Positions 25,087-32,861 of a DNA stretch of 40,195 bases are shown here, in pieces. Within the stretch, counting starts at the first letter, position 1. Every line of letters starts with the position of its first letter. The position numbers and the translations under genes were made by a program. Source of the DNA: Dehalococcoidia bacterium (lineage in GTDB: Bacteria > Chloroflexota > Dehalococcoidia > GIF9 > UBA5629); NCBI GenBank assembly GCA_016930155.1, contig JAFGHL010000129.1:1-40195 (forward strand), given 5' to 3'. The notes beneath the pieces are model-generated. The model had not been told where the DNA came from, searched no databases, and worked only from the letters and a program-made list of their open reading frames with translations.

Positions 25087-25974
25087 ATGGAAAACATCCT
25101 GGTCATCGGCGCCGGCTTTATGGGCACCGGCATCGCACAGGTTGCCGCCCAGAACGGCTACCGCGTATACCTGCAGGATTCCAATGCCGGGGCTGTAGAT
25201 AAAGCCCTCGCCAATATCCGCTGGTCGACCGGCAAACTCGAGAGCAAGGGCCATCTCAAGGATCCGGCTCAAGCCGTACAGGAAAGGATCCGCGCAGCAA
25301 AAGATCTTGCCGTCGCCTCAAAGTGCAATTGGGTCATCGAAGCGGTTTATGAAGATGAAAAGCTCAAGAAAGATCTTTTCCGGGAGTTGGAAAATATCTG
25401 TCCGGCGGAGACTATACTGGCCAGCAACACATCCAGCATACGTATTACACGCCTGGCGGCAGATGCGCAGCATCCCGAGAGGATGGTGGGACTGCACTTC
25501 TTCGGCCCGGTACCTTTGATGCTGCTGGTTGAAGTGATCAAAGGTGAAAAAACATCAGCAGCGGTTTTTCAGAAAAGCGTGGATTTCATACTTTCGCTTA
25601 ATAAATATCCGGTGAAAGTCATGCAAGACATACCCGGTTTCATTATGAACCGTATCAGCGGCACGGCCTTCCGCGAAGCCCTCAACCTGGTGGAAGAGGG
25701 CATTGCTACGGTTCAGGACGTCGATACAGGTATGAAATATGGGTATGGATGGACTCTGGGGCCATTCGAAATGGCGGACTACGCGGGGCTGGATGTCTAT
25801 CAACGTGTAGGCCAGGCGTTCAAGGCTATGGGAGTTGAATCCTACGCGCCCACATCGACACTGATCGACAAGATGGTACAGGCCGGCCGCCTGGGCAAGA
25901 AGGCGGGCAAAGGGTTCTACGATTACATGCCCGATGGGGCAAAAACTCCTTTCGATACCACGCAGCTTACGTAA
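25087..25974 (+). CDS. 3-hydroxyacyl-CoA dehydrogenase
   Basis: The protein has about 295 residues, the usual length of single-domain enzymes that oxidise 3-hydroxyacyl-CoA to 3-oxoacyl-CoA with NAD+. Present are the Rossmann motif ILVIGAGFMGTGIAQVA near the N-terminus, SNTSSIRITRLA, the catalytic-His segment VGLHFFGPVPLMLLVEV, PGFIMNRI and the C-terminal GRLGKKAGKGFYDY. ATG 25087 is preferred over ATG 25081 because AGGAG is then about 7 nt away instead of 1. It sits upstream of the DUF35 and thiolase-like genes, forming a beta-oxidation-like block after the reductase and transporter genes. Confidence 0.92.
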   Translation: MENILVIGAGFMGTGIAQVAAQNGYRVYLQDSNAGAVDKALANIRWSTGKLESKGHLKDPAQAVQERIRAAKDLAVASKCNWVIEAVYEDEKLKKDLFRELENICPAETILASNTSSIRITRLAADAQHPERMVGLHFFGPVPLMLLVEVIKGEKTSAAVFQKSVDFILSLNKYPVKVMQDIPGFIMNRISGTAFREALNLVEEGIATVQDVDTGMKYGYGWTLGPFEMADYAGLDVYQRVGQAFKAMGVESYAPTSTLIDKMVQAGRLGKKAGKGFYDYMPDGAKTPFDTTQLT

Positions 25975-26010
25975 GGACCAAAGATTGGATAAGAATTAAG
26001 GAGGTCATCC

Positions 26011-26460
26011 ATGAGCGATCAAAACGCGCAAAAACAGCAGGTCCCTGCAATACAGGGCTGGTTCACCATGCCGCCCCAGGAGCCTCATATCATAGCCAGC
26101 AGATGTTCCGTCTGTCATGGCTATTTTTTTCCGCCGGCGCAGGTATGCCGTAATCCCAACTGCAAAAAAGACGGGACAATGGAATCGGTAATGCTCGGCA
26201 ACAAAGGCAAATTAGAGGCCTATTCCGTCAACTATTTTTCGCCGCCGCCGCCGTACCACGCCCCCGATCCTTTTGTTCCCTTCGGCGTAGGAATGGTCAG
26301 CCTGCCTGAAGGCATCAGCATCACCGGCCAGATTTCCTCCGGCTTCGACGAAAAAAATCTGGAGGTCGGCATGGATATGGACGTCGTGATTGAGAAGCTG
26401 TACGAGGACAGCCAGGGGAACGACGTTATGGCATGGAAGTTCAGGCCTGCTCGCAAATAG
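26011..26460 (+). CDS. Zn-ribbon/OB-fold (DUF35) protein, thiolase partner
   Basis: The 149-residue protein has an N-terminal rubredoxin-like zinc ribbon (Cys32, Cys35, Cys46, Cys51 in ASRCSVCHGYFFPPAQVCRN and NCKKDG) and a C-terminal OB fold (GKLEAYSVNYF, VGMVSLPEGISITGQI). DUF35 proteins bind beside thiolase-fold enzymes, for example in the archaeal thiolase/HMG-CoA synthase complex and in steroid side-chain aldolases such as Ltp2-ChsH2. There they help hold or pass the acyl-CoA. It is followed 41 bp on by a thiolase-like gene, consistent with an obligate pair. AAGGAGG lies 7 nt before ATG. Confidence 0.9.
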   Translation: MSDQNAQKQQVPAIQGWFTMPPQEPHIIASRCSVCHGYFFPPAQVCRNPNCKKDGTMESVMLGNKGKLEAYSVNYFSPPPPYHAPDPFVPFGVGMVSLPEGISITGQISSGFDEKNLEVGMDMDVVIEKLYEDSQGNDVMAWKFRPARK

Positions 26461-26501
26461 CGGGCAAAACAAAAATCCGCATTAAATTATGAGGTGCAAT
26501 A

Positions 26502-27698
26502 ATGAATGAAGTAGCTATTCTGGGAGTTGCCATGCATCCCTGGGGAAAAATAAAAGATAAGAGCGTTCCCGAGCTGAACCTCGAGGTAGCTCAAAAAGCC
26601 CTCAAAGACGCCGGCCTGGAGTGGAAGAACATCCAGTTTGTCGTGGCAGGCTCGGACCCCTGGAGCGGTGTCGACGGTCTGCTGGCCGGCTGCAGATTGT
26701 CGCAGAAAATAGGCAATAACGGTATACCGGTGGTAAATGTTTACAACGCCTGCGCCACCGGTGGATATGCCTTGAAGACAGCTCAGGCCTATATCAACTC
26801 CGGCTTCTGCGATTATGTGCTGGTGGTCGCGGCCAGCATTTCGCCCAGCGGATTTTTCGGTGTCACCACTGTCGGCCGTGAAGACGATCCGAACGACCTG
26901 GATTCACAGCGATTCAGGATACTGGGCCTGACCAATCCTACCGGGTTTGCTTTCATGGCCACATACAGGATGCATCATTATGGTATGACTGAAAACGACC
27001 TTGCCCTGGTGAAGGTTAAAAACAGCAAATTCGGAGCTCTTAACCCTCTGGCGCGCTTTAAAAAAGTCTTCACCGTCGAAGACGTGCTCAAATCACCAAT
27101 GGTAACTTACCCTCTGCGCTTGTATGAGCTTTGCGCAACCAGCGACGGCGCGGCCGCAATCGTGCTGAGCAGCATGAAGGCGGCTAAAAAGCATACCCGC
27201 AAGCCTGTGATATTGGCGGGCGTGGGAATATCGACTCCCAAATACCCGGATCCCCGGAGCGGAGGCTACGGCCTGGACATTGCCAGCGATTCGGGTGAAC
27301 TCGATTTTAACAATGGTATGGGTGTACGGTCGGCCTACGCTGCATACAATGAAGCGGGTATCGGCCCCGAAGATCTGGACCTGGCGGAGGTCTACGACCT
27401 CAGCTCCGCCTTCGAGCTGGGCTGGTACGAGGAGATCGGACTCTGCAAACGTGGTGATGCGGAGAAGCTGCTGCGCGAAGGCGCCACAGGAATGGGAGGC
27501 AGAATACCGGTCAATCCCAGCGGCGGCTGTGCTTCCTTCGGTGAGGCTATACCCGCCCAGGCCATGGCACAGGTCTGCGAGCTCACCTGGCAGATGAGAG
27601 GAGTGTCCGGGCCGAGACAGATCGAGGGCGCCAAAGTCGGCTGCACGGTCAATGCCGGCAAACAGGGTAATTGCTCGGCCACCGTCGTAAAAAAATAA
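26502..27698 (+). CDS. Thiolase-fold protein (lipid-transfer/SCP2-thiolase-like) lacking the GHP histidine
   Basis: The 398-residue thiolase-superfamily protein keeps the nucleophile segment VYNACATGGYAL with Cys84, but the usual GHPxGATG near the C-terminus, which supplies the catalytic His, reads GEAIPAQ at about 347-353. The last motif is VGCTVNAGKQGNCSATVV. Relatives with the NPSGG-x5-GEA-PAQ pattern are often labelled lipid-transfer protein or thiolase (from memory). Paired with a DUF35 protein, some such enzymes cleave C-C bonds by retro-aldol rather than thiolytic chemistry. It may therefore act on the product of the adjacent 3-hydroxyacyl-CoA dehydrogenase as a non-classical thiolase, or on a 3-hydroxyacyl-CoA as an aldolase. 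Confidence 0.85.
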   Translation: MNEVAILGVAMHPWGKIKDKSVPELNLEVAQKALKDAGLEWKNIQFVVAGSDPWSGVDGLLAGCRLSQKIGNNGIPVVNVYNACATGGYALKTAQAYINSGFCDYVLVVAASISPSGFFGVTTVGREDDPNDLDSQRFRILGLTNPTGFAFMATYRMHHYGMTENDLALVKVKNSKFGALNPLARFKKVFTVEDVLKSPMVTYPLRLYELCATSDGAAAIVLSSMKAAKKHTRKPVILAGVGISTPKYPDPRSGGYGLDIASDSGELDFNNGMGVRSAYAAYNEAGIGPEDLDLAEVYDLSSAFELGWYEEIGLCKRGDAEKLLREGATGMGGRIPVNPSGGCASFGEAIPAQAMAQVCELTWQMRGVSGPRQIEGAKVGCTVNAGKQGNCSATVVKK

Positions 27699-27747
27699 GT
27701 CGGCTGATTGCTGTAATATAGAGCCATAAAAATTACCGGAGGTTGTG

Positions 27748-29043
27748 ATGAAAAAAGGACAAACGGAAAATAGCGATGTCCTGGTCAAAGTCAAACCGTG
27801 GCAGGTGTGGTACACCTTAGTAGTTCTTTTCGTCCTCTATATGATGGACTACGCGCTGCGGTCCGTGATCGGACCCATGACGCCGGCCTTAAAGGCCGAC
27901 CTGGGGCTGAGCGATACCGAGGTGGGCTGGCTGATGTCTGTGGTGCTTATCGGCGTAGCGGTCTTCGCGCTGCCGCTGTCCTACCTTATCGACCGCTGGA
28001 GCCGGTCTAAAATGATCTCGCTGATGTCCGTTATCTGGAGCGTGGCCAGCCTGCTGTCCGGCTTCTGCATTAATTTCGGGCAGTTGCTGGCTACACGTAC
28101 CATAGTGGGAGTTGGCGAGGCCAGTTTCGTCTCGGGCGGCATGGCCCTTATTGCCGCTATGATCAAAAAGGCCAGGCGCGCGCTGGTTACCGGCATCTGG
28201 GTGGCCGCCATACCCTTCGGCTCGGCCTTCGGCTTCCTGGTCGGAGGATTCGTCACCAAAAGCTTCGGGTGGCAGGCGGCTTTTATGGCTGTGGCTGCGC
28301 CCGGCATCATCTTCGGCATCCTGGCCTGGTTCATGCCCGACTACAAGATAGACAAAGCGGCGCTCAATAAGGCGGGTGATGTACCCCGCAGCAACGCGCT
28401 GGGTTCGACGCTCAAGGAATTCGTAAAGATCAAGACACTGCCCATCCTCTATCTAACTATCGCGCTCGAGATGTGCTACGTTCTGGGCTACGTGCCCTGG
28501 GTGCCGGTGCTGCTGAACCGCACTATGGGCATGGACACGGTGCTGGCCAGCTCAGTCTCGGCCGGCCTGGCCCTGACGGCCATCATCGCCATGCCGCTGG
28601 GCGGCTGGGTGACGGATAAGGTCTCTCAAAATAACCCGCGCAACAAAGTGCTGGTCATCGTTGTAGTCATGCTGCTGGCCAGTATCTTCATGGCAGCGGG
28701 CACTTACTTAGCTTCTCTGCCGCTATTCGCCATCGGCGTGTTCTTTACGTCCGCCTTTGTTGCGGCCCAGCTCAACGCAGTGCAGGAGATAGTACCCGCC
28801 TATCAGCGCTCCACGGCAATGGGGCTGTATATGCTCACCGGCTACATCCTGGGCGGCATGTGGGGACCCATATTGATGGGCGCCGTTTCCGACGCTGTAA
28901 ACATTCAAACGTCGTTCCTGGTCATATCCGGCATCGGCTTCCTCAGCAGCTTCGGCTATCTGTGGTCGTCCAAATATTTCAACGCCGATTACCACCGCGC
29001 CCGTGAGGTGGACCGCGCTATGGGATTGCTGGAGACCAAGTAG
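27748..29043 (+). CDS. MFS transporter, spinster-like, copy 2
   Basis: The 431-residue MFS protein has the same length and layout as the transporter at 23694: MMDYALRSVIGPMTPALK in TM1, YLIDRWSRSKMIS in the TM2-3 loop and TIVGVGEASFVSGG in TM4. About 12 membrane segments are evident. ATG 27748 is chosen over GTG 27745 because GGAGG then has a 5-nt spacing instead of 2. It closes the catabolic core. Identity with copy 1 is clear but much lower than between the two reductase subunits, so the pair may handle different acids or opposite directions of transport. Confidence 0.88.
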   Translation: MKKGQTENSDVLVKVKPWQVWYTLVVLFVLYMMDYALRSVIGPMTPALKADLGLSDTEVGWLMSVVLIGVAVFALPLSYLIDRWSRSKMISLMSVIWSVASLLSGFCINFGQLLATRTIVGVGEASFVSGGMALIAAMIKKARRALVTGIWVAAIPFGSAFGFLVGGFVTKSFGWQAAFMAVAAPGIIFGILAWFMPDYKIDKAALNKAGDVPRSNALGSTLKEFVKIKTLPILYLTIALEMCYVLGYVPWVPVLLNRTMGMDTVLASSVSAGLALTAIIAMPLGGWVTDKVSQNNPRNKVLVIVVVMLLASIFMAAGTYLASLPLFAIGVFFTSAFVAAQLNAVQEIVPAYQRSTAMGLYMLTGYILGGMWGPILMGAVSDAVNIQTSFLVISGIGFLSSFGYLWSSKYFNADYHRAREVDRAMGLLETK

Positions 29044-29072
29044 CCGGGTAACCCTCTTCATTTAAGTCAGTT

Positions 29073-29109
29073 AGGACACACTCACTGACGTATGCTACAA
29101 TTGCGTCAG
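29073..29109 (+). promoter_or_regulatory. Promoter with overlapping inverted repeat before the substrate-binding lipoprotein
   Basis: AGGACA (29073-29078, 4/6) and TACAAT (29096-29101, 5/6) are spaced 17 bp. An exact inverted repeat CTGACG / CGTCAG at 29085-29090 and 29104-29109 brackets the -10 hexamer, a position at which a bound dimer would block RNA polymerase. The ATG follows at 29145 with GGAGG. Confidence 0.4.
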
Positions 29110-29144
29110 ACATCGCAGCATACATTAAGTGGAGGTGGCTGGCT

Positions 29145-30416
29145 ATGAATACACGTAAAATCCTGGGCGTAATTGCCATATCCCTTGTGCTGATAATTCC
29201 CTCTGCAGCTTTATCAGCCTGCGGCAATCTGTCCAGCACATTGACCGGCAAACCGGAAACGGTCGTAATCTATCATTTCGGCGACCTGAGCCAGCTTTAT
29301 GCTCCTGCGACATCCCCCAAGCTAAGCGGCTTCGCTGATTTCGCAGCCTGGTATAACCAGGAGATGCAGGGGGTGGGCGGCGTTCCCATCACTTATAAAT
29401 ATATTGATACGGGAGGCAAGCTTGATGAGGCATTGACCGCCTACCAGATTTTTAAACAGTCCAAACCGTACCCGTCGGTCATCGTGCTATATGGCACCGA
29501 GGAGTCGGTTAGGCTGCAAAGAAACTTCGCGGAGGATGGAATCCTGTGCTTTACCAGTGGAACACCGGGTATTTACCCGGTTGGCTACGAGTTAGCCACC
29601 ATACCGACCTACTCGGATTCCCTGGGCGCCTTCGTAATATGGCTGAGCGACGATTGGACTCCCCGCACCGGGCAAAAGGCAAAGCTTGCCATCCTCACCT
29701 GGGACAGCCCTTATGGTAAGGCTGTTATCAATGAAGAGGTCAGGGAGTTCATTGCTGCCAGAGAGGTTGAGCTTGTCTATGAAGACGTTTTCAAGACGGA
29801 TGTGAAGGATGTCACGCCGCAAATGCAGAAAATCAGGGAGGCGGGCGCCAACTGGGTGTACGATAATACGCTGGGACAGGGGCCCATCATCGTCAGCTCG
29901 GCTGCTGAGTCACTGAACATGCTCGAACACGAGCTCTATGGCACGGAGCCGGGCAAGGTTCATCGCGCCACCGGCCCCTGGGGCATCGATGAGGCATCCA
30001 TTATCCTGGGCGGGCCTCTTGCGGAAGGACTGGTCGGGCCTCGCAGCATGGCGTCCTGGTCCATGTCCGAGGTGGAAGGCATTGTCAAAGCCCTCACGGC
30101 ATTCGATAAGAATAACAGGCAACCTTCCGAGCGAACCATCGGCTATCTTGACGTATGGCCGATCACATACACTATAGGGCACTGCATGAACCAGGTAGTC
30201 CAAGAACAGGGCTGGAAGAAGCTTAACGGTATTACAGTGCGGGAGGAGTTTCTCAAACTTAAGGACTTTAAACCTCTGGGCATGACCGTTTACTCGTTTT
30301 CGGACAACAAGCCTGCGCCGGATCAGACCATGATCTTTAAAATCGAGCGGGGCCGGTTGCTGCCGATAACCGACTGGATCACCTGTCCCGACCTGAGGCC
30401 GAAAGCACTGCGTTGA
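29145..30416 (+). CDS. ABC-type substrate-binding lipoprotein (branched-chain amino acid/organic acid type)
   Basis: The 423-residue protein has a lipoprotein signal with lipobox ALSAC (Cys26), followed by a type I periplasmic-binding fold of the LivJ/Peripla_BP_6 kind: GVPITYKYIDTGGKLDEALTA, SVIVLYGTEESVRLQRNFAE, and a second lobe beginning AKLAILTWDSPYGKAV. Family members capture branched-chain amino acids, amides or aromatic/short organic acids outside the membrane. No permease or ATPase gene is nearby, so it must use a transporter encoded elsewhere or act as a sensor-type binding protein. It has its own promoter-like element and is followed by a radical SAM gene after 57 bp. Confidence 0.85.
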   Translation: MNTRKILGVIAISLVLIIPSAALSACGNLSSTLTGKPETVVIYHFGDLSQLYAPATSPKLSGFADFAAWYNQEMQGVGGVPITYKYIDTGGKLDEALTAYQIFKQSKPYPSVIVLYGTEESVRLQRNFAEDGILCFTSGTPGIYPVGYELATIPTYSDSLGAFVIWLSDDWTPRTGQKAKLAILTWDSPYGKAVINEEVREFIAAREVELVYEDVFKTDVKDVTPQMQKIREAGANWVYDNTLGQGPIIVSSAAESLNMLEHELYGTEPGKVHRATGPWGIDEASIILGGPLAEGLVGPRSMASWSMSEVEGIVKALTAFDKNNRQPSERTIGYLDVWPITYTIGHCMNQVVQEQGWKKLNGITVREEFLKLKDFKPLGMTVYSFSDNKPAPDQTMIFKIERGRLLPITDWITCPDLRPKALR

Positions 30417-30460
30417 AGCGCCTCCCTGTCGGAAGAGGGCAGGGCGGAGAAGGATTAGGG

Positions 30461-30466
30461 TATAAT
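30461..30466 (+). promoter_or_regulatory. -10 hexamer placed for a leaderless transcript
   Basis: A perfect TATAAT lies 7 nt before ATG 30474, and no Shine-Dalgarno precedes that ATG. Transcription would begin at or within a base of the start codon. No recognisable -35 lies 16-18 bp upstream. The same TGCCCT follows a TATACT hexamer before the lipoprotein gene at 8659, which also lacks a Shine-Dalgarno. Confidence 0.4.
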
Positions 30467-30473
30467 TTGCCCT

Positions 30474-31724
30474 ATGATCCCCTGGTTCGTCGGCGCGGTT
30501 GTACGCCAATCGGGAAAAAGCTTCCTCAGATTTACAGGTGATATCGATACCGGCCACATCGCCCGTGAAGGACATGTGCGCGGCGGCGATGTCTCTCTCT
30601 ATATCCATATCCCTTTCTGTAAAACGCTCTGCCCGTTCTGCTGCTTCAACCGCTATCTTTTCAAAGAGGATCAGGCCCGCGCTTACTTCGCAGACCTGCG
30701 TCGGGAAGTCGCTATATACGCCGGTCTGGGCTTTAAATTCAACGACTTCTACTTCGGCGGCGGCACGCCCACCGTCCTTATGGACGAGCTGGCCGGCTTC
30801 GTCGATTTCCTCAGATCGAGATTCGAGATCAGGCGTATCTCCCTTGAGACCACCCCGCGCGAGCTGACGCCGGAGACGATCGACCAGCTCAGGCAAATAG
30901 GGGTCAACCGTCTTTCCATCGGTGTGCAAAGCTTCGACAATTCGTTGCTTAAGGCCATGGGCAGGACTCTCTTCAAAGGCGAGGATTCCATCCGAAAGCT
31001 TAAGCTGGCGCAGGGAAAATTCGATACGGTCAACGTGGACCTTATGTTCAACTTCCCCACGCAGACGCCGGAGCAGTTCCGCTCCGATATTAAAATTTTC
31101 AAGGAACTCGGCAGCGACCAGGCCACATTTTATCCGCTCATGCCCTCTCCCCATAAACTGGACGCGCTGACGAAAAAGTTCCGCAAAGTGGATACCTCGC
31201 GCGAAAAGCAGTTCTACGAGATAATCCTGCAGGAGCTGCTGGGCGGTGGATATAAGGCTTCCACGGCCTGGTGTTTCTCGCGCGGCGACCTGATGATCGA
31301 CGAATATATCATCGATTACGACGACTATATCGGTGTCGGCGCCGGCTCCGTCAGCTTCCTGGGAGGTGATTTCCTGGTCAACTCCTTCTCTCTGGAGGGA
31401 TATCATAAATTGATCGCAGAGGACGGGTTGCCCATCGTTCGCACCCGCCGTCTATCGGCTACCGAGCAATACCGCTACTACATGCTGACCCGGTTCTTCG
31501 GCATGGGCCTGAACGCGCAGCAGTTCAGGCAGCGCTTCAACTCCGACATCCATGCCAGGCTATGGGCGGAACTGCTTTTCTTCAAAAGCGCAGGGGTTAT
31601 CAAAGAGGAAGACGGTATTATCTCGGTCACGCGGCGCGGCATGTACCCGGTGGGCACCATGATGAAGGAGTTCTTTGCCGCGCTCAACACGCTGCGGGAA
31701 TACTGTATCGAGGGCGGCATTTAG
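30474..31724 (+). CDS. Radical SAM protein, HemW/HemN-like
   Basis: The 416-residue radical SAM enzyme has the cluster motif HIPFCKTLCPFCCF: Cys49, Cys53 and Cys56, with a fourth Cys57. It also has YFGGGTPTVL, ISLETTPRELTPETIDQL and GVNRLSIGVQSFDNSLLKAM, all typical of the coproporphyrinogen III oxidase-like HemN/HemW group. The HemW haem-site motif HNxxYW before the GxGAG segment is replaced by MIDEYIIDYDDYIGVGAGSVS, so a plain HemW haem chaperone is doubtful. Relatives include HutW-type haem-degrading methyltransferases and other porphyrin enzymes. The following gene encodes a lipocalin-like protein 47 bp downstream. Translation is probably leaderless. Confidence 0.8.
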   Translation: MIPWFVGAVVRQSGKSFLRFTGDIDTGHIAREGHVRGGDVSLYIHIPFCKTLCPFCCFNRYLFKEDQARAYFADLRREVAIYAGLGFKFNDFYFGGGTPTVLMDELAGFVDFLRSRFEIRRISLETTPRELTPETIDQLRQIGVNRLSIGVQSFDNSLLKAMGRTLFKGEDSIRKLKLAQGKFDTVNVDLMFNFPTQTPEQFRSDIKIFKELGSDQATFYPLMPSPHKLDALTKKFRKVDTSREKQFYEIILQELLGGGYKASTAWCFSRGDLMIDEYIIDYDDYIGVGAGSVSFLGGDFLVNSFSLEGYHKLIAEDGLPIVRTRRLSATEQYRYYMLTRFFGMGLNAQQFRQRFNSDIHARLWAELLFFKSAGVIKEEDGIISVTRRGMYPVGTMMKEFFAALNTLREYCIEGGI

Positions 31725-31771
31725 TTTTGATCGGTTTTACGTTATGATTATCAGGTTCCGGGAGGTTAATG

Positions 31772-32794
31772 ATGAAGAGAACAGAGAAAGACTGGCTGGG
31801 CGCCGCCAATTGCGCTATTTACCAGCCGGGACAGCGGGAAGGCCACTACGAGAGCTATTTCCTGCGCGCAAATCATCCCGAGCGTCCGCTGGCTTTCTGG
31901 ATCAGGTACACCATCTTCAATCCCCACGGACATCCCGAAAAGGCCATCGGCGAGCTCTGGGCGGTCTACTTCAACGGTGAGACATCATCCACCACGGCCG
32001 TCAAAAAAGAGCTGCACATCGGACAGTGCTCGTTCAGCCGCTCGGGACTCGACGTAAGGATAGGAGAAGCCATTCTGCATAAAGACCGGCTCAAGGGCGG
32101 CGCCGCATCTAACAACCATGCAGTCGACTGGGACCTTAAATACAGCGGGGACAGCCGGCCCATCTTCCCACTTCCCATGAACATGTATTCGGGCAGTTTT
32201 CCCAAGGCCAAGCTCTGCGTTCCACTTCCCATGGCCCGCTTCAACGGCACGCTGGAAGTGGACGGCAACACGATCAAAATCGAGAACTGGATAGGCAGCC
32301 AGAACCACAACTGGGGCTCGAAGCATACCGACCTTTACGCCTGGGGCCAGGTAGCCGGCTTCGACAACAGCCCCGACAGCTTCCTCGAGGTGGCCACCGC
32401 CCGAGTAAAGATAGGCCTATTCTGGACACCCGCCATGACCCTTATCACGCTCAGGCACAAAGGCAGGGAATACAAGCTCAACAAGGTTATGCAAACGATC
32501 AGAGCCGAGGGGAGGTTCACCTATTTCGACTGGCATTTCGCCTCATGCGACGAGACTATTGACATCAGAGGAAGGATGCAGGCCCCCAGGGAGCTGTTCG
32601 CCGGCCTCAACTACTATAATCCGCCGGGCGGGAGCAAGCACTGCCTCAACAGCAAACTGGCCTCGTGCGAGCTCAGGATCACCTATAAAGAGGGAGAAAA
32701 TAAAGGCGTATCGGAACTGCTCTATACCGGGCATCGCGCGGCCTTCGAGATTCTCACAGACCTCAGAGACCACGGCATCACGATACAGGTTTAG
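31772..32794 (+). CDS. Lipocalin-like (AttH/CrtC-type?) protein
   Basis: The product (340 residues from ATG 31772) has no signal peptide or membrane segment. I do not recognise it with certainty. A central stretch WIGSQNHNWGSKHTDLYAWG resembles the conserved NHNWG...H...W motif of AttH/CrtC-like double-lipocalin proteins (carotenoid hydratases, cyclases), and the whole protein looks beta-rich with repeated aromatic pairs. ATG 31772 is preferred to ATG 31769 because GGAGG is then 6 nt upstream instead of 3. It lies between a HemW-like radical SAM gene and a crotonase gene, suggesting a hydrophobic or cyclic small-molecule substrate (inference). Confidence 0.6.
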   Translation: MKRTEKDWLGAANCAIYQPGQREGHYESYFLRANHPERPLAFWIRYTIFNPHGHPEKAIGELWAVYFNGETSSTTAVKKELHIGQCSFSRSGLDVRIGEAILHKDRLKGGAASNNHAVDWDLKYSGDSRPIFPLPMNMYSGSFPKAKLCVPLPMARFNGTLEVDGNTIKIENWIGSQNHNWGSKHTDLYAWGQVAGFDNSPDSFLEVATARVKIGLFWTPAMTLITLRHKGREYKLNKVMQTIRAEGRFTYFDWHFASCDETIDIRGRMQAPRELFAGLNYYNPPGGSKHCLNSKLASCELRITYKEGENKGVSELLYTGHRAAFEILTDLRDHGITIQV

Positions 32795-32813
32795 TTTTAG
32801 ACGGTCTTCAAGC

Positions 32814-32847
32814 CGGCCCGGGGCAACGGGCCGATCAAATTTTTGAT
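32814..32847 (+). terminator. Weak terminator-like hairpin after the lipocalin-like gene
   Basis: CGGCCCG (32814-32820) and CGGGCCG (32827-32833) form a 7-bp stem with a GGGCAA loop. Five Ts (32840-32844) begin 6 nt after the stem, later than in a classical terminator. An overlapping ATCAAA/TTTGAT hairpin follows (32834-32847). The crotonase Shine-Dalgarno (AAGGAGG) lies just beyond. Confidence 0.4.
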
Positions 32848-32861
32848 AAAAGGAGGACCTG

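Noticed and set aside
30427-30444. CCCTG/CAGGG pairing after the binding lipoprotein gene as a terminator
   Set aside because: The stem is 5 bp and no T-run follows; too weak to call.
29910-31406. 498-codon open frame on the minus strand
   Set aside because: It lies antisense across two well-supported genes (binding lipoprotein and radical SAM), shows no family motif and has low-complexity Arg/Glu/Val-rich content typical of a shadow of GC-rich codons.
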